From NCBI GenBank assembly GCA_914767715.1, contig OU612070.1, positions 327,501 through 391,500 on the forward strand: DNA of 64,000 nt, written 5' to 3'. The position numbers and the translations under genes were made by a program. Of this stretch, positions 24,400 through 37,100 are shown piece by piece. This stretch comes from Membranipora membranacea (taxonomy: Eukaryota; Bryozoa; Gymnolaemata; Cheilostomatida; Membraniporidae). The notes under the pieces are model-generated. The model had not been told where the DNA came from. It did not search any database and saw only the letters and a program-made list of their open reading frames with translations. Each line of letters opens with the position of its first letter. Within the stretch, counting starts at the first letter, position 1.

Positions 24400-26130
24400 T
24401 TGTTTGGAGTGTATGCTGAAGGTTAGCTTGAAGGAGTCGTTGTACCACAGAGCTGCAATGTATTGTATGAACTACCTACAGTAACAGTAAATCTTATTTT
24501 GGGGATAGTAGTTATGACGACGACTACGATGCCACTGACGTCTCTTTACCCCAGTTTGGTTGCTCAACCTGTTGTTCTATCATCTATTCCCTTTCTATAA
24601 ACTAATTCAAATCTTCTAGTTAGTGTGAGTTTTAATTTCATCTATTTTAAAACCCTCCTTGGTATACTATGGCTGTTTGTGGTTCTGGCCATTATCTCAA
24701 TAATGAAACAACAGTTTGGATAATAAATACGCCGACCCTGAGCTAATTTTACTGACCTTGAGATGACCTATAAGCTCAGGGAAAATTGAGAATATAATAA
24801 TCGAATTTCTGAGAGCCATCGTTGTGATACTCGATGTAGATGGAGAAGAGGCTTGAAGACTAAAGCTGACGGTGGAGTTAAAAATTCTTGGCTAATTCAC
24901 CTTCAGCCAGAGACAACGACACAGAACTAAAATCCAGGCCTCAATAGAAAATTATTAAAATATTTATCTGATTTTTCTTTACTGAAGGAATGAAACCCGC
25001 AAGACACACGTTTGTTTACAATAATGTGTCATAAAACCTCCTCAGTGAACCATCTGGGAGCGTATCGACGTCATCTACTGAACATAGATGGTGACGATGA
25101 AGCCTCAGATTCCTGATTAGAAGATACCCAAATTTCCTAATTAACATTGTTTAATTTTGTTTCCTAAAAATACCCAAAAAAACATGTGGCACTTTCTTTG
25201 ATCTCATAGATAACCCTCTCTCTCCAGCACAGTGATCTCATAGCTAACCCCCTCTCCCCAGCACATTGCACACTGTCAACTAACAACATCTTCATTCGGC
25301 AACTTTCTACTTTAACATAGTCTAATCCAGTTACCTGTTAGCAGATAATAAACACAAGCTTGTTATTGCTATGAGTAACACTCCGAGATCTAACAGTATA
25401 ACTGCCGACTGATTCTAGCAAGGAGTAAACACGTCTATACACATGTGATCAACCAAAATTGTGTGTGTTTTTGTTTCTATATGTTCACTCATAGGTCATC
25501 ACTGAACTTTCGACCTAGGAGTCTGTCTTATTTTACCAAACAATGTCAGTTTAGACACACATTAAAAATAATCAGTGGGCTCTATTCAAATTAAAATCTC
25601 TACGTCTATGGCTGATTTTTAGCAAGTTCACTCTCTAAGATCTCAGTAATTTTGTCAGAGATTTAGAGACAGTCCCAGTGTTCCTATGTGATGACCAGCA
25701 ACGCTCCATATCTATATAATCTCATGTGTTACTCTATTAGACGGTAGATATTACAATTATACCCACATATGTTCTCACTATGGTAATGACTATCCTCTGA
25801 CTGACTATGTATAATAATTATCTCCATAGCCATCTGAACAGTGACTAGGTTGTAAATATACAATCGCCTGTCATAGATAGAAGGTAAGAGAGACAACTGG
25901 TAATAATTATCAGGGTTATACTAGGATTTCTTAGAGTTGTCCCTCCTGTCCATGTGATTGTGTACATCTGCTTTATAGTGTAACCTAAAATCAAGTAATA
26001 CGACCAAATTTACTGATCAAATCACAGTCTATATAAGCAGAATTAAACTGTACATGGATAATTATGATTATTGTCATCTTCTATAGATGCAGTATATATA
26101 CACACACTTATTATAAAAGGTAACAGTCGT
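24400..26130. other. Non-coding stretch
   Basis: No exon recognised. It contains the duplicate (about 25853-25990) of 20838-20975. If the right Ig gene has transmembrane exons, they could lie here, but none was identified. Confidence 0.4.
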
Positions 26131-26269
26131 TCACTTCACTGGCTCAAATTTACAAATACAAAATTTTCTGTCTCGCCGGTTTTGGTGATTTTGTGGATGA
26201 GTTCTCTGCTTTCTGTGCAAAAGATGATGTGAACTACAGCAACATTAAGGTGTGTGAGATAGAGAATCA

Positions 26270-26590
26270 ACCACCCAACAAGACCCCACCTACAGAGGGA
26301 CCACCCACCGACGGACCGCCCTTGATGGACCACCCACAGACGGACCGCCCACAGATGAACCGCCCACAGATGGACTGCCCACAGACGGACGAACCAATGA
26401 TGGACCGCCCATTGATGGACCACCCATAGATGGACCACCCATAGATGGACCACCCATAGATGGACCACCCATAGATGGACCACCCATAGATGGACCATCC
26501 ATAGATGTACCACCCACAGACGGACCACCCACAGATGGACCACCCATAGATGGACCACCCATAGAGAGCTTATCTGCAGGGAGACCATCC
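26270..26590. repeat. 15-bp minisatellite (GATGGACCACCCATA)
   Basis: About twenty copies with variants. In-frame translation gives GGPSM- or HLWVV-type repeats on the minus strand. No splice context or homology supports coding. Confidence 0.9.
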
Positions 26591-26640
26591 ATAGAAATCA
26601 CCCCACGAAGAGCCCACCCATGGAGAGACCATCAGAGAGA

Positions 26641-26806
26641 CCACTCACAAAGTGACCAATCATAAGTGACCAATCATAAGTGACCAATCATAAATGACCA
26701 CTCACAAAGTGACCAATCACAAAGTGGCCAATCATAAGTGACCAATCATAAGTGACCAATCATAAGTGACCAATCATAAGTGACCAATCACAAAGTGGCC
26801 ACTCAA
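26641..26806. repeat. 14-bp minisatellite (AGTGACCAATCATA)
   Basis: About a dozen copies, alternating with a CACAAAGTG variant. They end about 60 bp from the donor of Ig exon D at 26865. Confidence 0.85.
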
Positions 26807-26864
26807 CAGGAGACAACCTGTCAGCAGAGATACAATTCCAGCTCACACTACATGACATACTTAC

Positions 26865-29677
26865 TAAATCTGCTCTCATCTGCCACAGAAGCTGTACACT
26901 CATAAGTCTCTGTCTGGTTCACTGCCTCATCTCCTCGTCTGATTAGTATATAACTCTTTTTGGTCTGTCCTGTGATGTCTGTACCATTCTTACTCCATAT
27001 ATACTGCATGGTGGCCCCCTTTCTCAGCTGGTATCTAACCGCGCAATCTAACTTGTGAGCTTTAGTAGAATCAAATGTCATATTCCCGCCATCAGGTAGA
27101 GTAGCAGCCTCAAAATCTACAAAATAGTGTGTAGGTCAGCAAATGAAGATGGAAGCTTTAAAAGCTGCCTTACACGAATCTCGATATAGCTAAGGACCAG
27201 TCCAACATTCTCACAATGTCTTAATTTCATTCATCCCAACGCATTCAAGTTTGTGTGTGTAGTTGAGGCCCTTATAGTTAGGTTGAGGTCAGAGGTCAGG
27301 GTCACAGGTAAGGAGTCAGAGTTCAGAGTAGATGTTAATCGATATCACACACTAATGAGCAGTGGATGGATGAGCATGCAGCGTCACTTACAATGACTGA
27401 ATTAAAAATTGAGCTCAGCACGTGATGATTTTACTTGATCTCCCTTAGCCCTAGTAACATGATTAACTCACGGTAGACTGTGATTCTCATCTGCTGGTAG
27501 GTAAGCTCACCATTTCCTCGCTCCAGGTGGGGGTGAGATTTATCTCGGCATGAGAGCACATTATTATTATCTGTTATGTTTACAGTAAAGTCATCTATAC
27601 CATATTCATACACCACACCATTCCTACCTAAAAAGTGATAACAAATAGTAAGCTGGCTGCGCCTCCTTCTTGGTCTAAATAAAACAGCTTGTAATTCCTC
27701 TTCTGCTTAGAATGTAATATTGAAAAAGAATCAGGGATATAGAAAGTCAATACTTCATTGCAAAGGCAATAGGTTGTTTTGGCGGCGATTTAAATATTTT
27801 ATAGGATTGACTCTGAATCATTTTGAGGTGAACATTTTGAGACAAAGGAGTTACAGAAACTCCTCGGGAAGACTTTACTGTGCATAGAATCATGTTGTGA
27901 CCCTTGGTGATCGTCGCACTGTTCACCTTGGCTGCACTTGATCGATAATCTTTGCACAGTACCACATTTGAAACGGAATATAATGTGCTTGCGTTATATG
28001 ACCCACTCTATGGTGCTAAGAGACCCATATCTCAGAGTCGATCGGTGTGCATTGTACCTCATAAGGGGTTACAAATATTTTAAAACATGTCAGGCCTTCC
28101 CTCTGTCTGTACTCTGTAACTTAGCATAACCAAAGAGTAAACCTAGCCTCTGTGCCTAAGTATAAGCTAGCCTCTGTACCTGAGCATAAGCTAGCCTCTG
28201 TACCTGAGTATAAGCTAGCCTCTGTACCTGAGTATAAGCTAGCCTCTATGAGGCTGGCTGTTACACATACCATATTGTAGGTCAGCTGTAGGATTACCTC
28301 CTCTAGACACACAAGTAACTGAGGCTCTGTCTCCATCATAAAGACCGATAACTCCTGTATCCACGGGCTCTACTGCTGTATTATCTACTGATATTATCAT
28401 AGTCAGACTCTTTGGGGCCGCTGTAACAACACATATGTAATATCCATAGACAAAACACACAACACTGTGTTGTGTTGTGCTGTGTTGTGTGTGTGTGGTG
28501 CTGTGTTGTGTGTTTTGTCTATGGTAATATCACATATATAATATCACATATATAGCTATAATAACGCTATAGCTGTAATATCACATATTCAGCTATATAT
28601 CACCAAGGAGTCCAAGGAGTACTTGATATCACATATAGAGACAACACGCACAGGAAACAATCAATGCATCAGAGACATGAGATACATGAGAATCGGGAAC
28701 AATATGTTCGATACAACAGATATAACGGAAAACATCAGGATTGCCAAGGAAAATCACATTCAACTCCATACGACGACCATCTTAGTAGCCTAAAATTCTC
28801 GATGCTAACCTTATACAGGGCAACAAATTGACTGAGATTGTTGGCCTTATTTCCGTAGACAGATCAGCTGATGCTCTGTTAGAACTACGAGGTCTTATAC
28901 ATTGTTCATGCTCTCCTGTGCTCAAAATAATATATTTGTGTATTAACTTACTCATGAGAGATGTGATATTGATATAATCACCAAAAGGCCTGTACTCTGA
29001 TGATGTCCATGTCTGACATCTGTATGATTGAGCTTTACTCAGAGTGACAGTAACAGCCAGAGAGCCTATACGCCCAGCGACTAGGGTGTTATATACACTC
29101 CTGCAATGTGGCACTGAAGGTCCGTACTGATTAGCGTCGTGAGGGTTTACTGTTTTACCACGAGGGCTAGTGGTGACGGAACAGCCTATTTCCTTAATGC
29201 TGCCTATAGCTAACCCATAACCCATCAGATCATTAGGGTTGCTGACTCTGATCTTACACCTGAATGTGAGAGCGTCTCCTACATAGTAATCTGGTGAGTT
29301 TGGTGCTGATACTTTTATATCTAGAACAGAGAATTACAAGGTAAGTAAGGGTATTACGCTGCTGATAATAATTTGATGTACCATAAAATACAAGACAGTG
29401 TACCATAAAATACAAGACAGTGTAACCAGAGATTATAGTCTCTGGTGTAACTACTACTCAGAATAAAGTGGGAGAGTCCCTGTACTGTTCACGGCTGGTT
29501 AATTGAGGTGTGAACATCTCAGTCATCTAATATTTAATAATCTGAATTAATCATCTGATTGATGAAGCTTAACTAACCTTGGGTGTAAACATTGAAGATG
29601 ACTGTAAACAAAGAGATAACAGAGACTATAGATATATATCTATAGTCTCTGGAGATAATAGAAACAAGAAAATCCAT
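26865..29677 (-). CDS. Ig-domain protein with signal peptide (right Ig gene)
   Basis: The exons are: signal peptide 29578-29677 (33 codons, begins MDFLVSIISRDYRY and has a hydrophobic core ISIVSVISLFTVIF), A 28952-29320, B 28271-28420, C 27472-27627 and D 26865-27116. All junctions are phase 1 GT-AG. A carries LTFRCKIR and QSYRCQTW plus an extra Cys pair. B and C form one split Ig domain (ASVTCVSRGG, VLSCRDKSH). D has KLDCAVRY, YIWSKNGTD and YECTAS. The order and exon lengths (369, 150, 156, 252) parallel the left gene. A membrane anchor was not found; the gene may be secreted or continue to 22022. Role unknown. Confidence 0.75.
28140..28255. repeat. 24-bp minisatellite (AAGCTAGCCTCTGTACCTGA)
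   Basis: About five copies, starting some 20 bp beyond the donor of Ig exon B at 28271. Confidence 0.85.
28463..28525. repeat. Inverted, TGTGT-rich repeat
   Basis: GACAAAACACACAACAC and its complement GTGTTGTGTGTTTTGTC flank a GTGTGCTGTGTTG run, forming a potential hairpin upstream of Ig exon B. Confidence 0.6.
29426..29445. repeat. Short copy of the CCAGAGACTATAG palindrome
   Basis: A 20-bp near-palindrome, CCAGAGATTATAGTCTCTGG. Related copies are at 29621-29650 and 30437-30468. Confidence 0.7.
29621..29650. repeat. Perfect 30-bp palindrome inside the signal-peptide exon
   Basis: The left half is AGAGACTATAGATAT and the right half is its exact reverse complement. It encodes residues about 10-19 of the predicted signal peptide of the right Ig gene. 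Related palindromes flank the gene. Confidence 0.9.
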
Positions 29678-29679
29678 CC

Positions 29680-31060
29680 TGTATCTCTAATTATTAATTA
29701 GTGTGAGAAAGTAAAACCAGCGTAGTCAGCTTAGTCAGCGTAGTCAGTGGGTCAACAATATTTATTACCGCTGCTGGTACGACCGACCACCGACAAGCAA
29801 ATCAACATTCAATGTTGCGACAAGCATCTACCTTCTCATTATGCAAGAGATTATGTAAAATGTCTATCTCATGAAGGCTACTGAGGAGATCCATAGCACA
29901 CGGACTGTCATCAGGATATTCTGAGAGGCAGTAGCAGTGACAGCTAGATCTATATGTGTACACAGTAGTTGGGTATCTGCTGGGGTTTTATTATATACTC
30001 CATGGTTGTATGACAGAGTAATGAGGATATTCAGTGATTACATCACGTCTACTGCACAGGCAGATCACTTCTTCCACATGAGTATTTTTTTCTTCACTGA
30101 ATGCATCACAATGTTTGGTGTTTCCGAGTAACAGTGATCGATGAGATGGGTGGGGGGGGGGGGAGGAGGGGGGCATCGGGCAGAAGGCATAAGTCTGAGG
30201 GAATAGCAATAATGTAATTTTGGTAATGGGTTGTCCTCTCTCATGCACATATAAGGACTGGTAGGGGTGGTCCCAGATATGAGCAATCGTAAGAGATTAA
30301 CCACCATAATTATATCTCAGCAACAATCTCAGCAGCCAATACAATTGGGTATATAAAGTGTATTGTTTGTATCAGGTTGTATGGGTTGTGTTGACTGTGT
30401 TGTTGATTAGGTGGCAGTTATAACTTACAGTTATCCCAGAGACTATAGACTATATCTATAGTCTCTGGTTATCCCTTGGTTTTGTTGCTGGCCAGGAAAA
30501 TATCTATCAACCTATTATAGCATTATATCTGTTTGGTAAAACATTCATCTCCATATAATCTAGAGGGCCTTGGTGTTACCAGTAGTAGCCTGTAGTAACC
30601 TGTAAAGGTATCCTAGTAAAGCAGGTACCTTAGTATACCTCAGCCCTCGGGGTAAAGCTGAGGTGTCAGGGTCATCTGTACTTCCCCTCATAGCTGATCA
30701 TCAACAACTGAGTTTGTGGATAATGACATACAACCTTCTTATCTTATGAGATTACATACATTATACAGAGACAGAATATAGGACGATAGCTAATGTAGAT
30801 AATAAACAATACAACAAGTCTAAAACTAGAATATACTACTGAGCTTCTAACAGACAAGGTTTGAGTTAATATGTTTAATATATTCAGCTAACAATCTAAA
30901 CGTGCTTCATGTTCAGTTATTGTATTGATGTCATCTAGTAAAAAATTACAACCTGGTGTGATGACACAGCCGCTTGGAGGTGATGAATGATAAGATAACT
31001 GACAGTAGGTATGTACAGATAGCACAAGGTATGTATAGTACTTATCAGTCTGTGTATGAT
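29680..31060. other. Intergenic region between DPP3 and the right Ig gene
   Basis: No gene seen. It contains a G-rich run (30150-30175, possible quadruplex) and another CCAGAGACTATAG palindrome at 30437-30468. A promoter for the right Ig gene should lie in its left part, but no element is convincing. Confidence 0.5.
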
Positions 31061-31068
31061 TTATACCC

Positions 31069-31190
31069 ACAGGTGCTGGTCTGACTTAAACCCACAGGTG
31101 CTTGTCTGACTTATACCCACAGGTGCTTGTCTGATTTTTACCCACAGGTGCTTGTCTGACTTATACCCACAGGTGCTTGTCCTTATTAAT
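31069..31190. repeat. 25-bp tandem repeat containing the DPP3 stop codon
   Basis: About five copies of a unit read on the minus strand as GACAAGCACCTGTGGGTATA plus AGTCA. The copy furthest right is coding (DKHLWV, stop). The others lie downstream in the 3' flank. Confidence 0.9.
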
Positions 31191-34100
31191 GAGATCTGAG
31201 ATGATATTATCCAGTGACTCGCCGTCATCTCTAAATCTGTCTCTGACTGACTCGACGAGTCCAGCAGCTGAAGCCTCGTACTCCGACAGCGTAACTTCTC
31301 CTGATTCTACACACATAAATATCAATACTTATATATAAATAAACATCAGACAACTTGTATCACACATATACATAACTCTTATAAACATCATATGACTTGT
31401 AAGGTCGTGCAGGGCAGCTAATTTCTTATATCTTACCACTGATGAATGTATTACACTGCACTATCATCTTCCTTGAGACTTTCCTGTCGAGCACAATCTG
31501 TCTCCACGGAGTAAACTTCACTTTCTCATTATCAGTCATAGAAGAGAGCCCATCCTGATACCATTCCTTAGCTGCTGTATAATTAGCTGTAGCTTTATAT
31601 ACCTGACAAGAGATCAAACAGGCCATTATAATACATTATCAATTTAACGCTTACCTAAGGATACAGGTATTGTAGTGCAGGTATTGTAGTGCAGGTATTG
31701 TAGTGCAGGTATCTTAACTCCTTATATGGATGATTCATCAAATCAAACACCGGACTTATCCTGGATATCTGACAAGCTCATCTTTTATAAGCCCACAGTT
31801 TCAAGTAGTAGTAGAAACCAACAATATACCTTGGGACACAGATTGTATACGTCGGGACACAGGGCGTATACATGAAGCATATACCTCTCCTTTACTAGCC
31901 ATGTCAGCATTAACTTTCCACTCAGCAGGAGATATGTTTACAATTAATACTAGTAGACAGTTTTTCTCTAATGAGTCTTACCTGAATTTTTAGTAGGAAG
32001 TCACTTATAGCCTTACGACCCGCAGTATCAATCTTAGATCTATTCAAACTGAGTAGTAGGTCGGGGTTGCCATCCTCACCCTTACGCTCCGTGATTGTGA
32101 CTAGGTCCTCAGCCTGTAGCATCACTTGTAGAATGGCATATCTAGCCTGCATATGTGCCTATGAATAATATATATGTAGGATAATAATATTATATATCAT
32201 GTATGACATTCTTTTTATAACATGTGTGTAATCTCCCATAGACCTAAGCAAGCTACTGACACATCAAGTATCTTACCAATACTTGAGACAAGAACGATGG
32301 TTTCAATTTATTGTCATACAAAACAAAATAATCATTATAAAGGTTGTATATAATAGAACCTACAAACACAATATAATCATTGTTGTATATAATAGAACCT
32401 ACAAACACAATATAATCATTGTTGTATATAATAAAACCTACAAACACAATATAATCATTGTTATATATAATAGAACCTACAAACACAATACAATCATTGT
32501 TGTATATAATAGAACCTACAAACAGAGACTTAGATATAGCATACTCAGATTCCCTTTACGGTATTAGAGTACTGATGTCGATGATGAGTGTTACATAACG
32601 TCACGTAACAGCTAGACCAAGTTTGGTCCGTTTGCCTGCATTCCGAATCGCTCCCGATCCACTGGTCACGCCGCAGTGGAAGGGAGCAACAGGAATGCAG
32701 GCAATTGGATTAAACTTGTTCTACGTAACAGCTGGTAATAACTTACCTGTCTCCAGGATTTAGTATCTGGAGAATAAAACTCTAGAGATAAAAGCCCAGC
32801 TCTGGCCATATTTAACCAGTTAATATAAATAACATCTTCGGCATCCTGTCCACTATACCCAAATATACTAAAAACATAAAACATATATTATTATATCATA
32901 TACTAATAACAAAAAACATTATTATTATTATTACATTATATACTAATAACATAAAACATTATGTTATTATATTATAATAATATAATAACATAAAACACTA
33001 TATTATTATATTATAATAATATATTAATAATATAATGTTTTATGTTATTAGTATATAATGTAATAATGTAATATTTTATGTTATTAGTATATGAGTAGAG
33101 TATATAATATTATTATACTCTACTATGAATTGGATACCGATACAAGATAAAAAGAGTCATATACTTTACATCAAGGTGCTGCAAAATGTGTCCATAAATT
33201 TCACTGATATAAACTTATTTTATTGGTTAAAAGGTTTTAAACTAAGACACACACACAGACAGACAGACACACAGACAGACAAACCTGAGAACATCTTTAT
33301 CGAGACAGAGAAGAAGACCGACACATTCAGCTCTACATTCCTCGTAGCTTGAGCCCATAACAGGAAACTGACTGGAGTATGTCTCCCCCGCCCCGTAACA
33401 ACTCTCTATGGGCTTATTGGTCAGTGGGTTAATCAGCTTATCAGCATCATAGTTAGTCGTACCATCCGAGTTCTGTAATAATACGAATAATACGAATAAT
33501 GAATAATAGAATGGGAGCTGGTGCCATGCTGGCAAATTGGATCTGACTTGATTACAGATTTACCTGCATTCTTGTGTTTTCACATTCTACTGGTGAACCA
33601 GCGGCGGCCTGAAACTCTAAATGCAGGGAAATAGGATCATGCTAGATCTTCAACATTGTGTCCTGTCTAGGTTTAATACGATTGGTTGATTCTTATAATG
33701 CGCTGTTCCACTGAAGATTGGACACTACCAGTACACAGACAAGGTAACAAAGTAAGACGATGGAGGAGTTTATGTTTGCTTGAGCTGGACTAACTTCATT
33801 GTCTCAACTAATTTGCACTAGTAATGATTCATGATTGATCGCTACTTGGACCCACCGCTTAAATTAACATGACATCACTATAGAGATAGAGACCCAATAT
33901 CAGTAATGTGACTCCAAATTGATTGAATAAGAGGTGATCATCCTGAAGAACCAAAGTTAAACTTCAACTTTAGATATCTGTACACGCAGTCAGTGTCACT
34001 TTCATTTCGCTGGCAATGCTCATCTAGGAGAGGTTTACACCCAAACAATCAACCTTGATGGCTTCCCCAGTGGGACTCGAACCCACAGCTCCTGCGGCAC

Positions 34101-37100
34101 CAATCACCTGGCAGTGAATAGCATGCGCACTAACCAATTGTCTCATCTCATCATCCTGTAACTCTTTTTACTATAGGTACAGTAACAGGACAGTAACAGA
34201 GTATTATAATGTTACCTTCTGGAACATTTTACCGCTTCCATGTCCGAGCAGTTCATGGAGTCCGACCTGAACCTCGAAGGAGGGAGCCTTCCATTTAGAT
34301 AATAACTCCTGAATAACAAAACAGATATTTGAATAGGAGTTTGAACTGTCTCTATAGAACATTTCAAATAAAGTTTCAAAATGAAGCACGTAACCTGACA
34401 GAGTGAAACAGTATAAAATCTGATATTCCGGCGTCCAAATGTTCAGCTTGTATTTTATCCCAATGAGAATGCTAAGAATACTAACATGGAGCCATTAATA
34501 AGTCTCATGTTCACATAAGATTGGCTGCTTATCGATGGTAAGTCTCGGTAAGTCTTCTCAGTGAACTGGAGCATATACTCATATTTAATAAGATAATATA
34601 ACACTCACCATGTCAGTATCAGAGAGGAATGTTACGTTCTTATCTCCTTTATAACTAGAAGATAAAACATTCCCCAGTGAGACATTCTTAAATCCTTCAA
34701 CTTGTCGAATCTCATCATCTACAATAATAACAACCAGAGATATTATATTATGGTAAGGGAAGTACAGAGATATTACACCATGGTGAGGGAGGTACAGAGA
34801 TATTACACCATGGTGAGGGAGGTACAGAGATATTACATTATGGTGAGGGAGGTACAGAGATATTACATTATGGTGAGGGAGGGACAGAGATATTACACCA
34901 TGGTGAGGGAGGTACAGAGATATTACACCATGGTGAGGGAGGTACAGAGATATTACATTATGGTGAGGGAGGGACAGAGATATTACACCATGGTGAGGGA
35001 GGTACAGAGATATTACATTATGGTGAGGGAGGAAGCAGCTGCCGATGGGGAGTAGCTATACAAGAGGATTATGTCAGTAGAATGTGACAGTAAATCTTCA
35101 AAGTTTTATATGTAGGCGAATGCCCTGTGATATAACCAGAAGCAGATTACTATCCCTGTTTGTGATATTAATGATACGAGGTAAGGTTGGATACTCACAG
35201 TTAGGAATGTTTATACCAGCAGGTATTCCACTGCCGGCAAAGGTCAGCACATCTAGAGAAGTGAAATCAGGCTGTAAGAACTTATCCTTCTCAAACTCAG
35301 CGGACCAAGGCAGCAGAGGGAGATACTTCTCAGCATTCTCAACTAGAGCTGAGAACTTAGCTGACATCTCCTTATTAACCATCGCTACAAAACCTGCACA
35401 CACAGACAGACACTCAGAAGGGCTCAATAACATCAACATATACAGAACAGCGATAGTAATTCGTCAACAATTTAGCTGAGAGCAGGATAATTATGTTGTA
35501 CTATCCACACACTAAATCAGAAAGTCCGTTGCTTGCTAAAGATGGAAAACTCCAGTGAGTGAATTGGGTAGGCGAGCAGCACATCTACAGTGAGCAATCA
35601 TTTTATTAATCCATAAAAAAATGCTTTGTCTACAAAGCTTCCCTAAAAGATTTAATAAACAGCGATTTATTTCTAAGAACTCAAGTTATCCTCTCTCTGA
35701 ACATACACCTCAGAGAGAGGATAACTCCAATTTATTTCCCATCCCTAATGTCATTTTATTTGGTTGGCTCACCTTCAAACTCAGACCTTTGTCCCATTGG
35801 GTCCCTGTAGTTCTCAATGAATCCGATATAACTAAAATCCATTAATATAATCCTTTAAATCTCATTACAGTATTGAAATAACATACATCAATATAGTTGT
35901 GAAGCATCAAATTAATACACACATAGTAAGATGTGACAATTACCAAATAACATCATTATTTCATAAACTATGATTCTCTATCAGTCATAGTTTAACCCTA
36001 GTTGAGGCCACTTGGCTGTGATAGTGGCTCATTTGAGAACTAATAAAGTACAGAGGATTGTGATATTTTGATGAGTGATTCACTCAATAAACTCCTTACA
36101 GATTTATTTGTCTGTTTGTGAAAATAATATGATAAACAATCCCAGAAAGTCTCTCACTCTTATCCAAAAAGTAGGACCATTTGTTTAGTTAAAATTTGTG
36201 GATTGGGTCGGGTATTCAGTGGAGGAAAATTTAGATTACGACAGTCATCAAGGTGTTAATTACTGTAACTGAACAGAGTGAAGGTGCTTATACACATATA
36301 GATACCTCTCTACGACGGGTCCCTTGTCTTACCTCTCTACGACGGGTCCCTTGTCTTTAATCCACCATCTAGAGGCTTCTTTATGTTGCTGACATGAGCC
36401 TGAGGTAAAACTGCTGATATAGTTATCTATCATATTCTCCTGATTCTCATTGGCTGCATGATCCTGTCAATAAGTATATAAAAGCAGCAGTGTAAGATAA
36501 GTGTAAGCTCAGTGCTAGGTCAGCGTTTGATTGTGTAAGTTCAGAGTTGGATTAGTGATCGATCAGTGTTTGATTGTTGTAAGATCAGTGTTCGATAGCA
36601 TACAATGGTCTTTACCAGACACCCTTAGCAGTATCGTCCTATCATTCAAACTTTGTGTCACAAGTAAAAGCTTATAAGATATCCACCTTTCTTTTAATAT
36701 CGACACTGATTTTATTGAAACCGGAGAGTTGGATACTGATACTCTAACTTCCAGCCCTTCTCATGTTCAACTTTTTACATCAGTGATGAGAGACAAACCT
36801 TGGCTTTAGTGAGATAGTCACACATGAGCTTCATAAGACCGGAGTAATCTCCCCTTGTTACAGAGAACTTCTTATCTCCCTGCTCTGTAGGTCCCTGTAA
36901 GTACGGCATTGTGTCATCCTGCTGTGAGGTTAGACCTGAGGCCAGGCGGATCTCATAGTGACCATCGGGCTGCTTCAAACATCTCGTGTTCCATGCTGGG
37001 ATCTCCTATATACAAATATCACCACATATAGAGTTGTGTAAATGATGTAAAGTACTGAGAAGCTAGCTAACCAATATGATGAAACAATAATAACTACAAC

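Noticed and set aside
26136-26601. Open frames with GGPSM or HLWVV repeats
   Set aside because: Products of a 15-bp minisatellite. Several frames are open at once and none has splice or homology support.
34702-35055. Plus-strand repeat protein
   Set aside because: Translation of the 30-bp minisatellite inside a DPP3 intron, opposite strand to the gene.
35084-35479. Plus-strand 131-codon open frame
   Set aside because: It lies antisense to DPP3 exon 8, whose protein ([20 protein letters not shown]) is clearly the real product.
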